From JAJDTT01 sp965116695 (lineage in GTDB: Bacteria > Acidobacteriota > UBA6911 > RPQK01 > JAJDTT01): a DNA stretch of 64,000 nt. The notes under the pieces were generated by a model. It made no database searches. It was not told the origin of the DNA and worked only from the letters and a program-made list of their open reading frames with translations. The position numbers and the translations under genes are program-made. Shown piece after piece: positions 44,063-53,253 of the stretch. Where the stretch lies: assembly GCA_965116695.1 (NCBI GenBank), contig OZ220706.1:1612001-1676000 (forward strand), written 5' to 3'. Numbering within the stretch: position 1 is the stretch's first letter; each line of letters begins with the position of its first letter.

Positions 44063-44208
44063 ATTGGACATGATGGAAGAGGATAAAACGAAGGTGAGTA
44101 GAAGTGGTGGGCAAATCGAAAACGTGCAAGGCCGATTGACTTTCGTCATTAGTCAAGGGGCGAACGAGAAGCCTGTCTCCTGGTAGCGGTGAGGACCTGA
44201 CCCGCACC

Positions 44209-47200
44209 TCAGAACAACAGCTTGAGGCCCAACTGGATGTGGCGGGGCTCTCCGGCCGAGAGGATCCGGCCGAAGGTGGGTGAGCCCAGAAAGAGATCCG
44301 GGAGGTGCAGATTGGGCCGGTTGAAGAGGTTGAAGAACTCGGCCCGGAACTGAACCGTGGCCTCCTCGGAAATCTTCGTATCCCGCACCAGCGACAGGTC
44401 CACGGTTGCGTATCCCGGTCCTTCGAGAATGTTCCTTCCCGAGTTGCCGAAACTGCCATAGCTGGGAAACACGAAGGCCTGGGTGTCGAACCACTGGTGC
44501 GGACCTGGATTGGAGATGGTCCCGGTGGCGGTGCGGTGAGGCCGGTCGTTGGCGCCGAAGCCCAGAATCGACCGTCCGGTGTTGCTGTTGTCGATTTCCG
44601 GAAGCAGCGCCACGGTGAACGGATGCCCCGTCTGGAAGGTCAGGATCCCGAAGCTCTGCCAGTTGGAGAGGAGACTGGAGAGAATTCCCAGGTCTCCCAG
44701 GAACGGCCGTCCCCGGCCCACCGGAATCTCCCAGGAATAGCTCACCGAAAGCCGATGAGTCAGGTCGAAGTTGGACCGCGCCCGCTCGCTCCCGACGTTC
44801 GAGCTGTCCTGGGGAAAGTTGGGATCGCCAGTGCTGGAAAAGAAGTTGGAAGAGTCATCGATGGATTTGGCCCAACTGTAGGAAGCCAGCAGCGAAAACC
44901 CGGAACTCAACCGGCGGTTGAACCGCGCCTGGAGCGAGTGGTAGCTGGAGGTCCCCCGGGACTCCAGCATATTGATGTCGTCGAACTGCGGGACGGGCCG
45001 GCGATAGCGACCCACGGGACTGGGACGAGGCTGGTTGAAGTCCCGCGCCGTCAGGAGCTTGGTCCCTTTGGACCCCACGTAGCCCACCTCGATCATCTGC
45101 CGGGTTCCCAGTTCCCGCTGCAGATTCAGGTTCCAGTGCTGGCTGTAGGCCTGGGCCAGGTCCCGCTGGTAGAAGAGGACCGACGGGGGAAGCCGATAAG
45201 GGTAGTTCTGGGGGAAGGGGTCATACAGGGTCAACAGCCCTTCGGGCAGCGGGAAGTAGAGGCGGAAGTCGAAATACGGCGGATTGAAGTAAAGGCCTTC
45301 GCCAGGCGCCAGGGGCGACTGGTCGTAGAAGACTCCGTACCCCGTCCGGAGCACCAGGCGTCCGCCCCGATCCAATCCCCAGGCCAGTCCGATCCGGGGA
45401 GCCCAGTTGTTCCGGTCGGGCAGATAGCCGCCCCGGGGCACGCCGCCGGTTCCCACGCCGACCAGCGTTCCGCTCTCCGGATCGTAGACGTTGGCCCGAT
45501 CGTCCTTGTCGACGGGCGGCGAGTTGTACTCGTAACGCACGCCCAGAGCCAGCGTCAGGTTGGGCCTCAACTTGAAATGGTCCTGAACGAAGAAGCTGTA
45601 GCTCCGGTTGCGAAGGTGCTGGGGGTTGTCGAGCCGCGCCACGCCGGTCAGCGAGGGCAGTCCCAGCAGCAGGTCGGCCAGGCCGTTTTCCGTGATTCCG
45701 GTCTGGCCCACGAAGTTGAGAAAGCCGCGGGACTGGACGTCCCGGTAGGCGTCCTGCCGGACGATCCGGACGTCCCCGCCCACCTGCCAGAGATGTTTGC
45801 CGCTGGCGTAGGTGGAATGGTTCAGAATCTGAAACGTGTCCGAGGCGCTGTGCTGAGGGTTGTTGTATTCGTCCCCCAAGGACGAAAACCCGGAGACGGT
45901 GATGAAGCTCATCCCCAGAACCCGGGGGCGGTCGGAGAGATCGGGCAGGCCCAATTCGGAGTTGATGCTCCGGCCCATGTTCTCATGGAAAGCGCCGGCT
46001 GCAACCCGGTTGAAGGCGAAACGCACCTGATTCAGGAAGCGGGAGGTGAAGGCGTGCGATTCGCTGACGGCCAGATTCTGGGCCCGCCTGGGGACGTTGG
46101 TTCCGTATCCGGGCACGGCTGAGAAGAGGGGCCCGGAGAAGGGATCGAAGAGATCCCGGTCCCCGAAACTGTAGCGCACGGCCAGACTCGAGGATGGGCT
46201 CGCGGCATGATCGACCCTCACGTCGAAGTGGTCGTCCCGATCCTTCAGGGTGGGCGAAGAGACGAAGTTGGGACCCTCCCCCGACCGGTTGGGATCGGGA
46301 TAGAGTTGAGCGATGGCGCGGCCCGTGGGATGCATCCAGAAGGTGGGAATCGCGTTTCCGGGAAACGGCTGGCGGGTCAACGGATTCACCGGCAATGGAC
46401 CGGAGGAGCCGGAAAAATCGCCCGAACGCTCGGCCAGAGTGGGGACCGTGGTGCCCCGGGTGACTCCCTGCCGCACCCGCCGTCCTTCGTAGTCGGCAAA
46501 GAAGAACGTCCGGTTCCGGACCACCGGCCCTCCCAGCGAGAACCCGAACTGGCTTCTCCGGTACTCGGGGTCCGGCCCCTGAGGCAATGAGAAATAGTTC
46601 CGGGCATCCAGCGCCGCGTTCCGGAAGAATCCGTAGACGGTGCCATGGACCCGGTTGCCGCCCGACTTGGTCACCACGTTGATCTGACTGCCCACGTTGC
46701 GTCCGAACGAGGCGTCGTAGGTGCCCATGAGCACCTCGAACTCCCGGATGGCATCGACGGGCGGATTGACGCCGACCCCGTTGAGCTTGGGGTCTCCGTT
46801 GTAGACGCCGTCCAACAGGAAGCTGTTGGACGCCTCGCGCTGTCCGTTGATGCTCAATGCGAAGTCGCCACGGACCGAGCCGGCCGAACCGGGCGCCGCC
46901 GGAGCGCTCCCCGGAAGCAGCAGGCTCAACTCGAAGAAGTTCCTCCCGTCCAGAGGCAGGCCCGCGACCTGAGAGTTCTCGATCACGCTTCCCAGCGCCA
47001 GCGAGTCCCGCTTGAGCCACCCCCGGCTCTCCACGACCAGCACCTCCTCGGTCAGTTCGCCCGGCTGCAGCGTTACTCGAAGCTCCAACCGCTCGTTGAC
47101 CCGCAGTGAGAACCTCCCCACGTGTCTCCGGTAGCCGGCGTGGGAGACCTCCAGACGGTATGTCCCGGACGGAAGAAGCGGGATCAGCAGGTGGCCGTCC

Positions 47201-47418
47201 CGGTCGGCGATACCGGTCCTCAGGCGATTGGTCTCTTCCCGGACCACTTCCGCAGCGGCTCCCTCCACGGGGCCGGTCCCGTCCTCGATCTGCAGCCTCA
47301 GAGAGCCTTCAACAGTCTGGCCCCGAAGCGGGCCGCCTGCGCAGAGCAAAAGAATGCAGAGCAGGAGAATCAGGAACAATTCGGTTCGCGGGTTCAGTCC
47401 CAACAGCATGAATTCCAT
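44209..47418 (-). CDS. TonB-dependent receptor, Oar-like, with carboxypeptidase-regulatory N-domain
   Basis: A 1069-residue outer-membrane receptor/transporter. A signal peptide lies at about 12-34 (LFLILLLCILLLCAGG). The CarboxypepD_reg-like domain (about 36-115) contains GIADRDGHLLIPLLPSGTYR. The plug (about 120-260) has LPLDGRNFFELSLLLPG, SINGQREASNSFLLDGV and the GSQINVVTKSGGNRVHG stretch. The beta-barrel runs to the terminal residues (HIQLGLKLLF), ending in Phe as expected for BAM-assembled proteins. This is the intact counterpart of the remnant at 27627. No TonB, ExbBD or substrate gene is adjacent; substrate is unknown. It is divergent from the GT-ABC gene, with 108 bases between. Confidence 0.93.
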   Translation of the reverse strand: MEFMLLGLNPRTELFLILLLCILLLCAGGPLRGQTVEGSLRLQIEDGTGPVEGAAAEVVREETNRLRTGIADRDGHLLIPLLPSGTYRLEVSHAGYRRHVGRFSLRVNERLELRVTLQPGELTEEVLVVESRGWLKRDSLALGSVIENSQVAGLPLDGRNFFELSLLLPGSAPAAPGSAGSVRGDFALSINGQREASNSFLLDGVYNGDPKLNGVGVNPPVDAIREFEVLMGTYDASFGRNVGSQINVVTKSGGNRVHGTVYGFFRNAALDARNYFSLPQGPDPEYRRSQFGFSLGGPVVRNRTFFFADYEGRRVRQGVTRGTTVPTLAERSGDFSGSSGPLPVNPLTRQPFPGNAIPTFWMHPTGRAIAQLYPDPNRSGEGPNFVSSPTLKDRDDHFDVRVDHAASPSSSLAVRYSFGDRDLFDPFSGPLFSAVPGYGTNVPRRAQNLAVSESHAFTSRFLNQVRFAFNRVAAGAFHENMGRSINSELGLPDLSDRPRVLGMSFITVSGFSSLGDEYNNPQHSASDTFQILNHSTYASGKHLWQVGGDVRIVRQDAYRDVQSRGFLNFVGQTGITENGLADLLLGLPSLTGVARLDNPQHLRNRSYSFFVQDHFKLRPNLTLALGVRYEYNSPPVDKDDRANVYDPESGTLVGVGTGGVPRGGYLPDRNNWAPRIGLAWGLDRGGRLVLRTGYGVFYDQSPLAPGEGLYFNPPYFDFRLYFPLPEGLLTLYDPFPQNYPYRLPPSVLFYQRDLAQAYSQHWNLNLQRELGTRQMIEVGYVGSKGTKLLTARDFNQPRPSPVGRYRRPVPQFDDINMLESRGTSSYHSLQARFNRRLSSGFSLLASYSWAKSIDDSSNFFSSTGDPNFPQDSSNVGSERARSNFDLTHRLSVSYSWEIPVGRGRPFLGDLGILSSLLSNWQSFGILTFQTGHPFTVALLPEIDNSNTGRSILGFGANDRPHRTATGTISNPGPHQWFDTQAFVFPSYGSFGNSGRNILEGPGYATVDLSLVRDTKISEEATVQFRAEFFNLFNRPNLHLPDLFLGSPTFGRILSAGEPRHIQLGLKLLF

Positions 47419-47526
47419 CCAAAGTTTGGGCAGCCGATCGAAGCGGGCTCATGTTACCAGCCCGTCCCCCAAGTCTCCACGGAGTTGTCTTGCAGCGGGG
47501 ACCGGCCCCGGCGTAATCTTCTTCCC

Positions 47527-49542
47527 ATGAGGGTCGTGTACATCACGGCGGGCGCAGGCGGAAGATACTGCGGGGCCTGCTTTCGGGACAACACCCTGGC
47601 CTCCGACCTCCTGGCCCGGGGACACGACGTCGAGTTGGTTCCCCTCTACACTCCGACCGTCACCGACGAACCCAACGTGAGCCTCGGGACCACCTTCTTC
47701 GGGGGCGTCAACGTCTACCTGCAGCAGCGCTTCTCCCTTTTCCGGTCGACTCCCTGGTTTCTGGACCGGATCCTGGACTCCTCCTGGCTGCTGAACTCGG
47801 CCGGCCGCTGGGGAACCCGCACCGACCCCGGCGAACTGGGGGAAACCGCGGTCTCGGTCCTCCGGGGAGAATCGGGTTTCCAGCGCAAGGAGCTGGAGAA
47901 ACTGCTGAACTGGCTCCGAAGCCGCCCCCGGCCGGACCTGGTACACCTGGGAAACAGCCTGCTGAGCGGACTGGCTCCCGCCTTGAAGCAGGCCCTGTCC
48001 TGCCCCGTCTGCTGCACTCTCCAGGGCGAGGACCTGTTCCTGGAAGCTTTGAAGGAACCTTACCGGTCCCAGGCTCGGGAGAGAATCCGGGCCAATGCCG
48101 AGTTCATCGATCAGTTCCACGCCGTGAGCCGCTACCACGCCCGAGCGATGCGGGACTACCTGGAACTCCCCGACTCCAAGGTCGGCGTGATTCGATCGGG
48201 CATCCACGTCGACGACTTTCAGCCGCACGACGGCACGCCGCCCCGTCCCTTCACCGTGGGATACCTGGCCCGGATCGCGCCCGAAAAGGGACTGCACCTC
48301 CTTTGCGAAGCCTATCGCGGCGTCGCCCGCGAGTCGGGTCCGGGCAGGACGCGCCTGCTGGTGGCGGGTGATCCGTCCACCGATCATTCCGGCTATCTTC
48401 GAGGGATCAGGAAGAGAATGCGCCGGTGGGGCCTGGAGGACAGCTTCCAGTACCGCGGCAGCCTGAGCCGTGCGGAGAAGATCCGATTCCTTCGGGAGTT
48501 GGACGTTCTCTCGGTGCCCGCCTGCTACAACGAGCCCAGGGGACTCTACACGCTGGAGGCTCAGGCCTGCGGCGTTCCGGTGGTCCAGCCGAGACGGGGG
48601 GTCTTTCCGGAGATCATCGCGGCCACCGGCGGCGGCCTGCTGGTGGAGCCGGACGACTCCGCCGACCTGGCGCGCGGGATTCTGGATCTCCAACGCGATC
48701 CGGAACGGACCGCCGAATTGGGCCGGCGCGGGCGGGAAGGAGTCCGGGCGCATTACGACGCGCGTCAGATGGCGGCCGCCACGCTGCAGTCATACGAGCG
48801 CCTGACGAACCCGTCCGGACCCGGACGCATCCCTGCCGGGAGAGGCGCCTCTCCCCGGAGGCCGGGCGGCCTGCAGGTCCGAGACCTGAGCAAAGACTAC
48901 GCCACGCCCCGGGGCACCCTTCCGGTCCTCTCAGGAGTTTCGTTGTCCCTTTCCCGGGGAGACTCGGTGTCGATCGTGGGACCTTCCGGGAGCGGCAAGA
49001 GCACGCTGCTTCACATCCTGGGAGCTCTGGAGCCGCCCACGACCGGCATTGTCCGGCTGGAAGGGCAGAACCCGTTCGAATTGGAGCCGCGGGAACTGGC
49101 CCGATTCAGGAACCGGCAGGTGGGGTTCGTCTTCCAGGACCACTGCCTCCTGCCTCAATGCTCCGTCCTGGAAAACGTCCTGATACCGACCCTGGTCACC
49201 CGAGCCCGGTCCAACGGCGGGGATCAAATGCGCAAGGCCCGCGGCCTGCTGGAACGTGTGGGTCTCGGCGATCGTCTCGAGCACCGGCCCTGGGAACTCT
49301 CGGGCGGGGAAAAACAGCGTGCGGCCCTGGCCCGGGCCTTGATCCTGGATCCTTTTCTGCTGCTCTGCGACGAGCCCACCGGCAACCTGGACCGCCGGTC
49401 GGCGGAAACCGTCAGCGACCTCCTGTTGGAGCTGCACGGACGCCGGCGCACGATTCTCATGGTGGTCACCCACAATCTGGAGCTGGCGGCCCGGTTTCCC
49501 AACCGCTATGAGCTCCGAGAATGCCGGCTCCACCCGCGATGA
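47527..49542 (+). CDS. Fused glycosyltransferase (GT4-like) and ABC transporter ATPase
   Basis: A single 671-residue open frame joins two usually separate proteins. Residues 1-430 are a GT4-type glycosyltransferase: VVYITAGAGGRYCGACFRDN, TLQGEDLF, a GYLARIAPEKGLHLLCEAY segment and the E-x7-E motif NEPRGLYTLEAQACGVPVV. A short Pro/Gly/Arg linker (about 431-448) leads to a LolD/MacB-type ATPase (about 449-671) with Walker A GPSGSGKST (485-493), LSGGEKQRAALARAL (signature at about 591) and DEPTGNLDRR (Walker B end). No start codon suits a separate ATPase. The TGA overlaps the permease start. Predicted function is glycosylation coupled to lipoprotein, glycolipid or macrolide-type export; the substrate is unknown. 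Confidence 0.9.
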   Translation: MRVVYITAGAGGRYCGACFRDNTLASDLLARGHDVELVPLYTPTVTDEPNVSLGTTFFGGVNVYLQQRFSLFRSTPWFLDRILDSSWLLNSAGRWGTRTDPGELGETAVSVLRGESGFQRKELEKLLNWLRSRPRPDLVHLGNSLLSGLAPALKQALSCPVCCTLQGEDLFLEALKEPYRSQARERIRANAEFIDQFHAVSRYHARAMRDYLELPDSKVGVIRSGIHVDDFQPHDGTPPRPFTVGYLARIAPEKGLHLLCEAYRGVARESGPGRTRLLVAGDPSTDHSGYLRGIRKRMRRWGLEDSFQYRGSLSRAEKIRFLRELDVLSVPACYNEPRGLYTLEAQACGVPVVQPRRGVFPEIIAATGGGLLVEPDDSADLARGILDLQRDPERTAELGRRGREGVRAHYDARQMAAATLQSYERLTNPSGPGRIPAGRGASPRRPGGLQVRDLSKDYATPRGTLPVLSGVSLSLSRGDSVSIVGPSGSGKSTLLHILGALEPPTTGIVRLEGQNPFELEPRELARFRNRQVGFVFQDHCLLPQCSVLENVLIPTLVTRARSNGGDQMRKARGLLERVGLGDRLEHRPWELSGGEKQRAALARALILDPFLLLCDEPTGNLDRRSAETVSDLLLELHGRRRTILMVVTHNLELAARFPNRYELRECRLHPR

Positions 49543-52500
49543 GGCTCCGCCGGGTCGTCATACGAAGCCTCGTCCACTACTGGCCCACCCAACTGGCCAT
49601 CATCGGGGGCGTGGCCGTGAGCGTCGCCACGCTGGCCGGCGCCCTCCTGGTGGGAGATTCGGTCCGCTCCAGCCTCAAGGCACTGGTGCTGGAGCGCTTG
49701 GGAAACACGCACACCGCCGTCACGGCCTCCATGCCCTTCCCCGAGGATCTGGCCCGGAGACTCCGGGCCCATCCCGGCTTCTCACGGGCTTTCGGGGGCG
49801 TCTGTCCCCTCATGGTGGCGGAAGGCGCAGTGGTTCACACCGGCACCCGGCGACTGGCGTCCCGGGTCCAGGTCTACGGAGTGGACGAGCGGTTCTGGGC
49901 ATTCCACGGACGGCCGTCCGAGCCCCTGGAACGCCGCAGCGCCCTCCTCAGTCCCGAATTGGCGCGGGAGCTGGATTGGAAAGCAGGGGACAGTCTGCTG
50001 GTGACGCTGCAGCAGCAGGCGGCAACTCCGGCCGAAACGCTTCACGGCCGGAGGGACTCCCCGGCGACCACGCTGAGAGTCCGGGGCAGCCGCGTCCTGC
50101 AGCCGGAGAACCTGGGAGAGTTCTCGATCCTGCAGCGAGGCGCCGCGGTCCGGACCCTGTTTCTGCCCCTGGCCGAGATTCAGCGGGCCCTGGAACAGGA
50201 GGGCCGGGTCAACGCGCTGCTCCTGTCCGAAAGCGAGAGCCCGTCCGGGAACGACGGGGATCCGCTCCCTCGAATGCTTCGGGAAACCCTCGCTCCGGAG
50301 GATGCCGGACTCCGGATCCGGGCCCTGGAACATTGCTCCTGCCTCTCGTTGGAGCATGAAGGGGGCCTGCTGGACGAGCCCGTGGTCGCCGCGGCCCGGC
50401 GGGCGGGCGCCGCCCTGAAGCTGGAGTCCCGGTCCATCTTCAGCTACGTCGTCAATTCAATCGCCCACGGCGAGAAGACTGTCCCCTACTCCCTGGTGAC
50501 GGGGCTGGAGCCGGACCACTTGGCCCGCATCTCGGGGCGGGACGCGTCGGCGCGGGCGACCACAAGGGTCGCCCCTACGGAAGAAAACACAGCGATTGAA
50601 GCCGGTAGGCAGGGAGACCGGATCCGGTCCGACTCCGAAGAAACGGGCTCACCGGCGCCGATCTGGATCAACGACTGGACCGCCGGCGACCTGGGGATCG
50701 GACCGGGAACGCCGGTGAAACTCGAATATTTTCTATGGGACTACCGCCGCGGACTCTCGACGAGAACGGCCGACTTCCAGGTAGCCGGGGTCATTCCCCT
50801 TTCCGGCGCGGCCGCGGACCGGGACCTGGTTCCCGAGTTCGAGGGCATCAGCCAGACCGATTCCATCTCCCATTGGGACCCTCCCTTCCCCGTCGACCTC
50901 TCCCGCATCCGGCATCAGGACGAGGATTATTGGGAACGCTACCGCACCACCCCCAAGGCCTTTCTCCCCCTTGAAACCGCCCGGAAGCTGTGGGGGTCCC
51001 GGTTCGGCGACGTGACTTCGCTGCGCTTCGGGAAACCGGACGAACTCACGCTGGACGCGACTCTCGACCGTTTTCGGAAGAGCCTGCTGGCGAACCTCAC
51101 GGCCGAGGCCATGGGATTCGCGCTGCACCCGGTCAGGATCACCGGCATCGAGGCGTCCCGCGGGAGCACCAACTTCGGCGAGTACTTCCTCTACTTCAGC
51201 TTCTTCCTGGTCGTCTCCGCCCTGCTCCTGACCGTCCTGTTCTTCAAGCTGGGCCTGGAGCAACGGCTGCGGCAAGTCGGCCTGTTCAAGGCCCTGGGGA
51301 TTTCGGAGCCACTGATCCGGCGCATCTTCGCGGCCGAAGGCCTGGTCCTGGCCGTCGCCGGAAGCCTGGTGGGCCTGGCCGGAGCCGCCGCCTACGGCTG
51401 GCTGATGATGTGGGGCCTGAGAACCCGCTGGATCTCGGCGGTGGGAACCACCCGGCTGACCCTGCACGTGGAACCGGGAACCCTTCTGGTCGGGGCCGCC
51501 GCCGGAGTGGCGGCCGCCTTCGCCTGCATCCTGCTGACCCTTCGAAGGCTCGGCAAGGCTCCTCCCCGGCTCCTGCTGGCGGGCGAGAAGGAGCCTTTGG
51601 CCCCCGGCTCCGGACGGCGGTCCCTGCTGGCGGCGCTGGTGATGGGAGCGGCCGGAGTGATCTTCCTGCTGGCGGCGGTCCTGGGTTGGATCGGCCAGAC
51701 GGCCGGATTCTTCGGCTCCGGCGCCCTGCTGCTGGTCTCTCTCCTGGCGTTCCAGTGGTGGTTCCTCACCTCCGGCCGAGCTCTCGGCCTCCATGGACGC
51801 GGGATCCCGGCACTGAGCCGGATCGGACTCCGGAACATGAGCTACCGGCCGGGCCGGACCCTCCTCTCCATCGGCCTCATCGCGCTGGCCGCCTTCATCA
51901 TCGTGACGGTGGGAGTCTTTCGCCGCGAGGGGGAGCTCTCCCTGGCACCCGGGTCGGGAACCGGCGGATTCTCACTGGCGGCCGAGTCGTCGATCCCCTT
52001 CTTCCAGGACCCCGACGACCCCAAGAGCCGGCGGGACCTGAACCTGGAGCGGCTGCCCTCCCCGGAGAAGCTCCGCTTCTGGTCGTTCCGCCTCCGTCCC
52101 GGGGACGACGCCAGTTGCCGCAACCTCTATCGTCCGGCCAACCCGAGAATCCTGGGGGCACCATCCGCCTTCCTCGACCTGGGACGCTTCAGCTTCAGTT
52201 CCTCGCTGGCTTCCGAGGAAGAGGGCAATCCGTGGCGGCTATTGGAGGCGGAGACGGATGACTCGGCGGTTCCCGCCATCGCCGACGCCACCTCCATGGC
52301 GTATTCGCTGCACACGGGACTCGGAGAAGAGATCGTTCTGAGACGGGCGGAAGGGGAGCCGGTCCGGCTGAAGCTGGTGGGAGCCCTCTCCGACAGCGTC
52401 CTGCAAGGCGAGATCGTGATCTCAGAGCGGAACTTCCTGAAGCTGTTCCCGAATCAGCAGGGCTACCGCTACTTCCTCATCGAGACTCCCGACCGGGAGG

Positions 52501-52982
52501 ACGGGAACTGGGTGGAACGCCTGGAACGGAGCCTCTCCGACTACGGGTTCGACGCCACCTCCACCGCCGACCGCCTGGCCAGCTTCCACCGGGTCGAGAA
52601 TACCTACCTGTCCACCTTCCAGAGCCTGGGGGCACTGGGCCTGCTGCTGGGAACGCTGGGAACCGCGGTGATCCTGCTCCGCAACGTGCTGGAGCGCCGC
52701 AGAGAGTTGGCCTTGATGCGGGCCGTCGGCTACGGTCCGGGCCACCTGGGTGCCATGGTGTTGGCCGAGAACCTGCTGCTGGTGGGATTCGCCCTGGTGA
52801 CGGGGGTCTCCTCGGCCCTGGTCGCCGTGGCCCCGGTTCTCCTCGCCCGCGACCTGGGCCCCGCCCTGGCCCCCACCGGAGCCCTCGCCGGACTGGTCCT
52901 CCTGGTGGGCCTGCTGGCCTCGCTGGCCGCCGTCGCCGCCGCCATCCGCACCCCCGTCGTCGCCTCCCTCCGCTCGGAGTAG
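49539..52982 (+). CDS. Large FtsX/MacB-type ABC permease
   Basis: A 1147-residue membrane protein, permease for the ATPase domain just upstream. The ATG at 49539 overlaps the upstream TGA (ATGA); an ATG six codons earlier is possible. A first TM lies at about 15-40 (LAIIGGVAVSVATLAGALLVG), followed by a long periplasmic region. A membrane core at about 548-665 contains FLYFSFFLVVSALLLTVLFF. Further helices are at about 690-735 and 775-790, then a second extracytoplasmic region and a C-terminal FtsX block at about 1015-1140 (LGLLLGTLGTAVILLRNVL, LMRAVGYGPGH). This resembles YbbP-type two-FtsX permeases but is larger. An in-frame palindromic repeat is at 50554. LolE/MacB-like export is inferred. 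Confidence 0.9.
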   Translation: MRLRRVVIRSLVHYWPTQLAIIGGVAVSVATLAGALLVGDSVRSSLKALVLERLGNTHTAVTASMPFPEDLARRLRAHPGFSRAFGGVCPLMVAEGAVVHTGTRRLASRVQVYGVDERFWAFHGRPSEPLERRSALLSPELARELDWKAGDSLLVTLQQQAATPAETLHGRRDSPATTLRVRGSRVLQPENLGEFSILQRGAAVRTLFLPLAEIQRALEQEGRVNALLLSESESPSGNDGDPLPRMLRETLAPEDAGLRIRALEHCSCLSLEHEGGLLDEPVVAAARRAGAALKLESRSIFSYVVNSIAHGEKTVPYSLVTGLEPDHLARISGRDASARATTRVAPTEENTAIEAGRQGDRIRSDSEETGSPAPIWINDWTAGDLGIGPGTPVKLEYFLWDYRRGLSTRTADFQVAGVIPLSGAAADRDLVPEFEGISQTDSISHWDPPFPVDLSRIRHQDEDYWERYRTTPKAFLPLETARKLWGSRFGDVTSLRFGKPDELTLDATLDRFRKSLLANLTAEAMGFALHPVRITGIEASRGSTNFGEYFLYFSFFLVVSALLLTVLFFKLGLEQRLRQVGLFKALGISEPLIRRIFAAEGLVLAVAGSLVGLAGAAAYGWLMMWGLRTRWISAVGTTRLTLHVEPGTLLVGAAAGVAAAFACILLTLRRLGKAPPRLLLAGEKEPLAPGSGRRSLLAALVMGAAGVIFLLAAVLGWIGQTAGFFGSGALLLVSLLAFQWWFLTSGRALGLHGRGIPALSRIGLRNMSYRPGRTLLSIGLIALAAFIIVTVGVFRREGELSLAPGSGTGGFSLAAESSIPFFQDPDDPKSRRDLNLERLPSPEKLRFWSFRLRPGDDASCRNLYRPANPRILGAPSAFLDLGRFSFSSSLASEEEGNPWRLLEAETDDSAVPAIADATSMAYSLHTGLGEEIVLRRAEGEPVRLKLVGALSDSVLQGEIVISERNFLKLFPNQQGYRYFLIETPDREDGNWVERLERSLSDYGFDATSTADRLASFHRVENTYLSTFQSLGALGLLLGTLGTAVILLRNVLERRRELALMRAVGYGPGHLGAMVLAENLLLVGFALVTGVSSALVAVAPVLLARDLGPALAPTGALAGLVLLVGLLASLAAVAAAIRTPVVASLRSE
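50554..50577. repeat. Palindromic REP-like element inside the permease gene
   Basis: GGGCGACC-ACAAG-GGTCGCCC(CTAC) forms a perfect 8-bp stem. The same core occurs, inverted, at 52982, 53011 and 58803. It is in frame, encoding RATTRVAPT within a poorly structured stretch of the extracytoplasmic region. Confidence 0.85.
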
Positions 52983-53140
52983 GGGCGACCCTTGTGGTCG
53001 CCCTCTTTTGACCCTTGTGGTCGCCCTCTTTCGTACCAAATTCGATCTGCGGCGGGAAGAGGGCACCCACAAGGGGTGCCCCTACATTTTTTTGCAGGCG
53101 GGAAGAGGGCACCACACAAGGGATACCCCTACATTTTTTT
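52982..53140. repeat. Cluster of four palindromic REP-like elements after the permease gene
   Basis: Two units with core GGGCGACCCTTGTGGTCGCC (52982-53007 and a truncated one at 53011-53032) are followed by two of a second kind: GGGCACCCACAAGGGGTGCC then CCTACATTTTTTT (53060-53092) and a diverged copy (53107-53140). The second kind has the shape of an intrinsic terminator on the plus strand (GC stem and T-run) and may end the transporter transcript. Confidence 0.85.
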
Positions 53141-53253
53141 CAGATGAGAGAGGAAGGACACCCGGCCGCGAAAAGGCTGACGAGATTCCGTCTGATAGAA
53201 TGACCCCGTGCCGCGGCGGCTGATCCGGCCCCGCCGCAACCGGTTTTTCTGTA

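Noticed and set aside
49985..50000. GGGGACAGTCTGCTGG in the permease gene resembling the RAYT repeat
   Set aside because: It encodes GDSLLV in a normal membrane-protein context and matches only about 12 bases; coincidence is likely.
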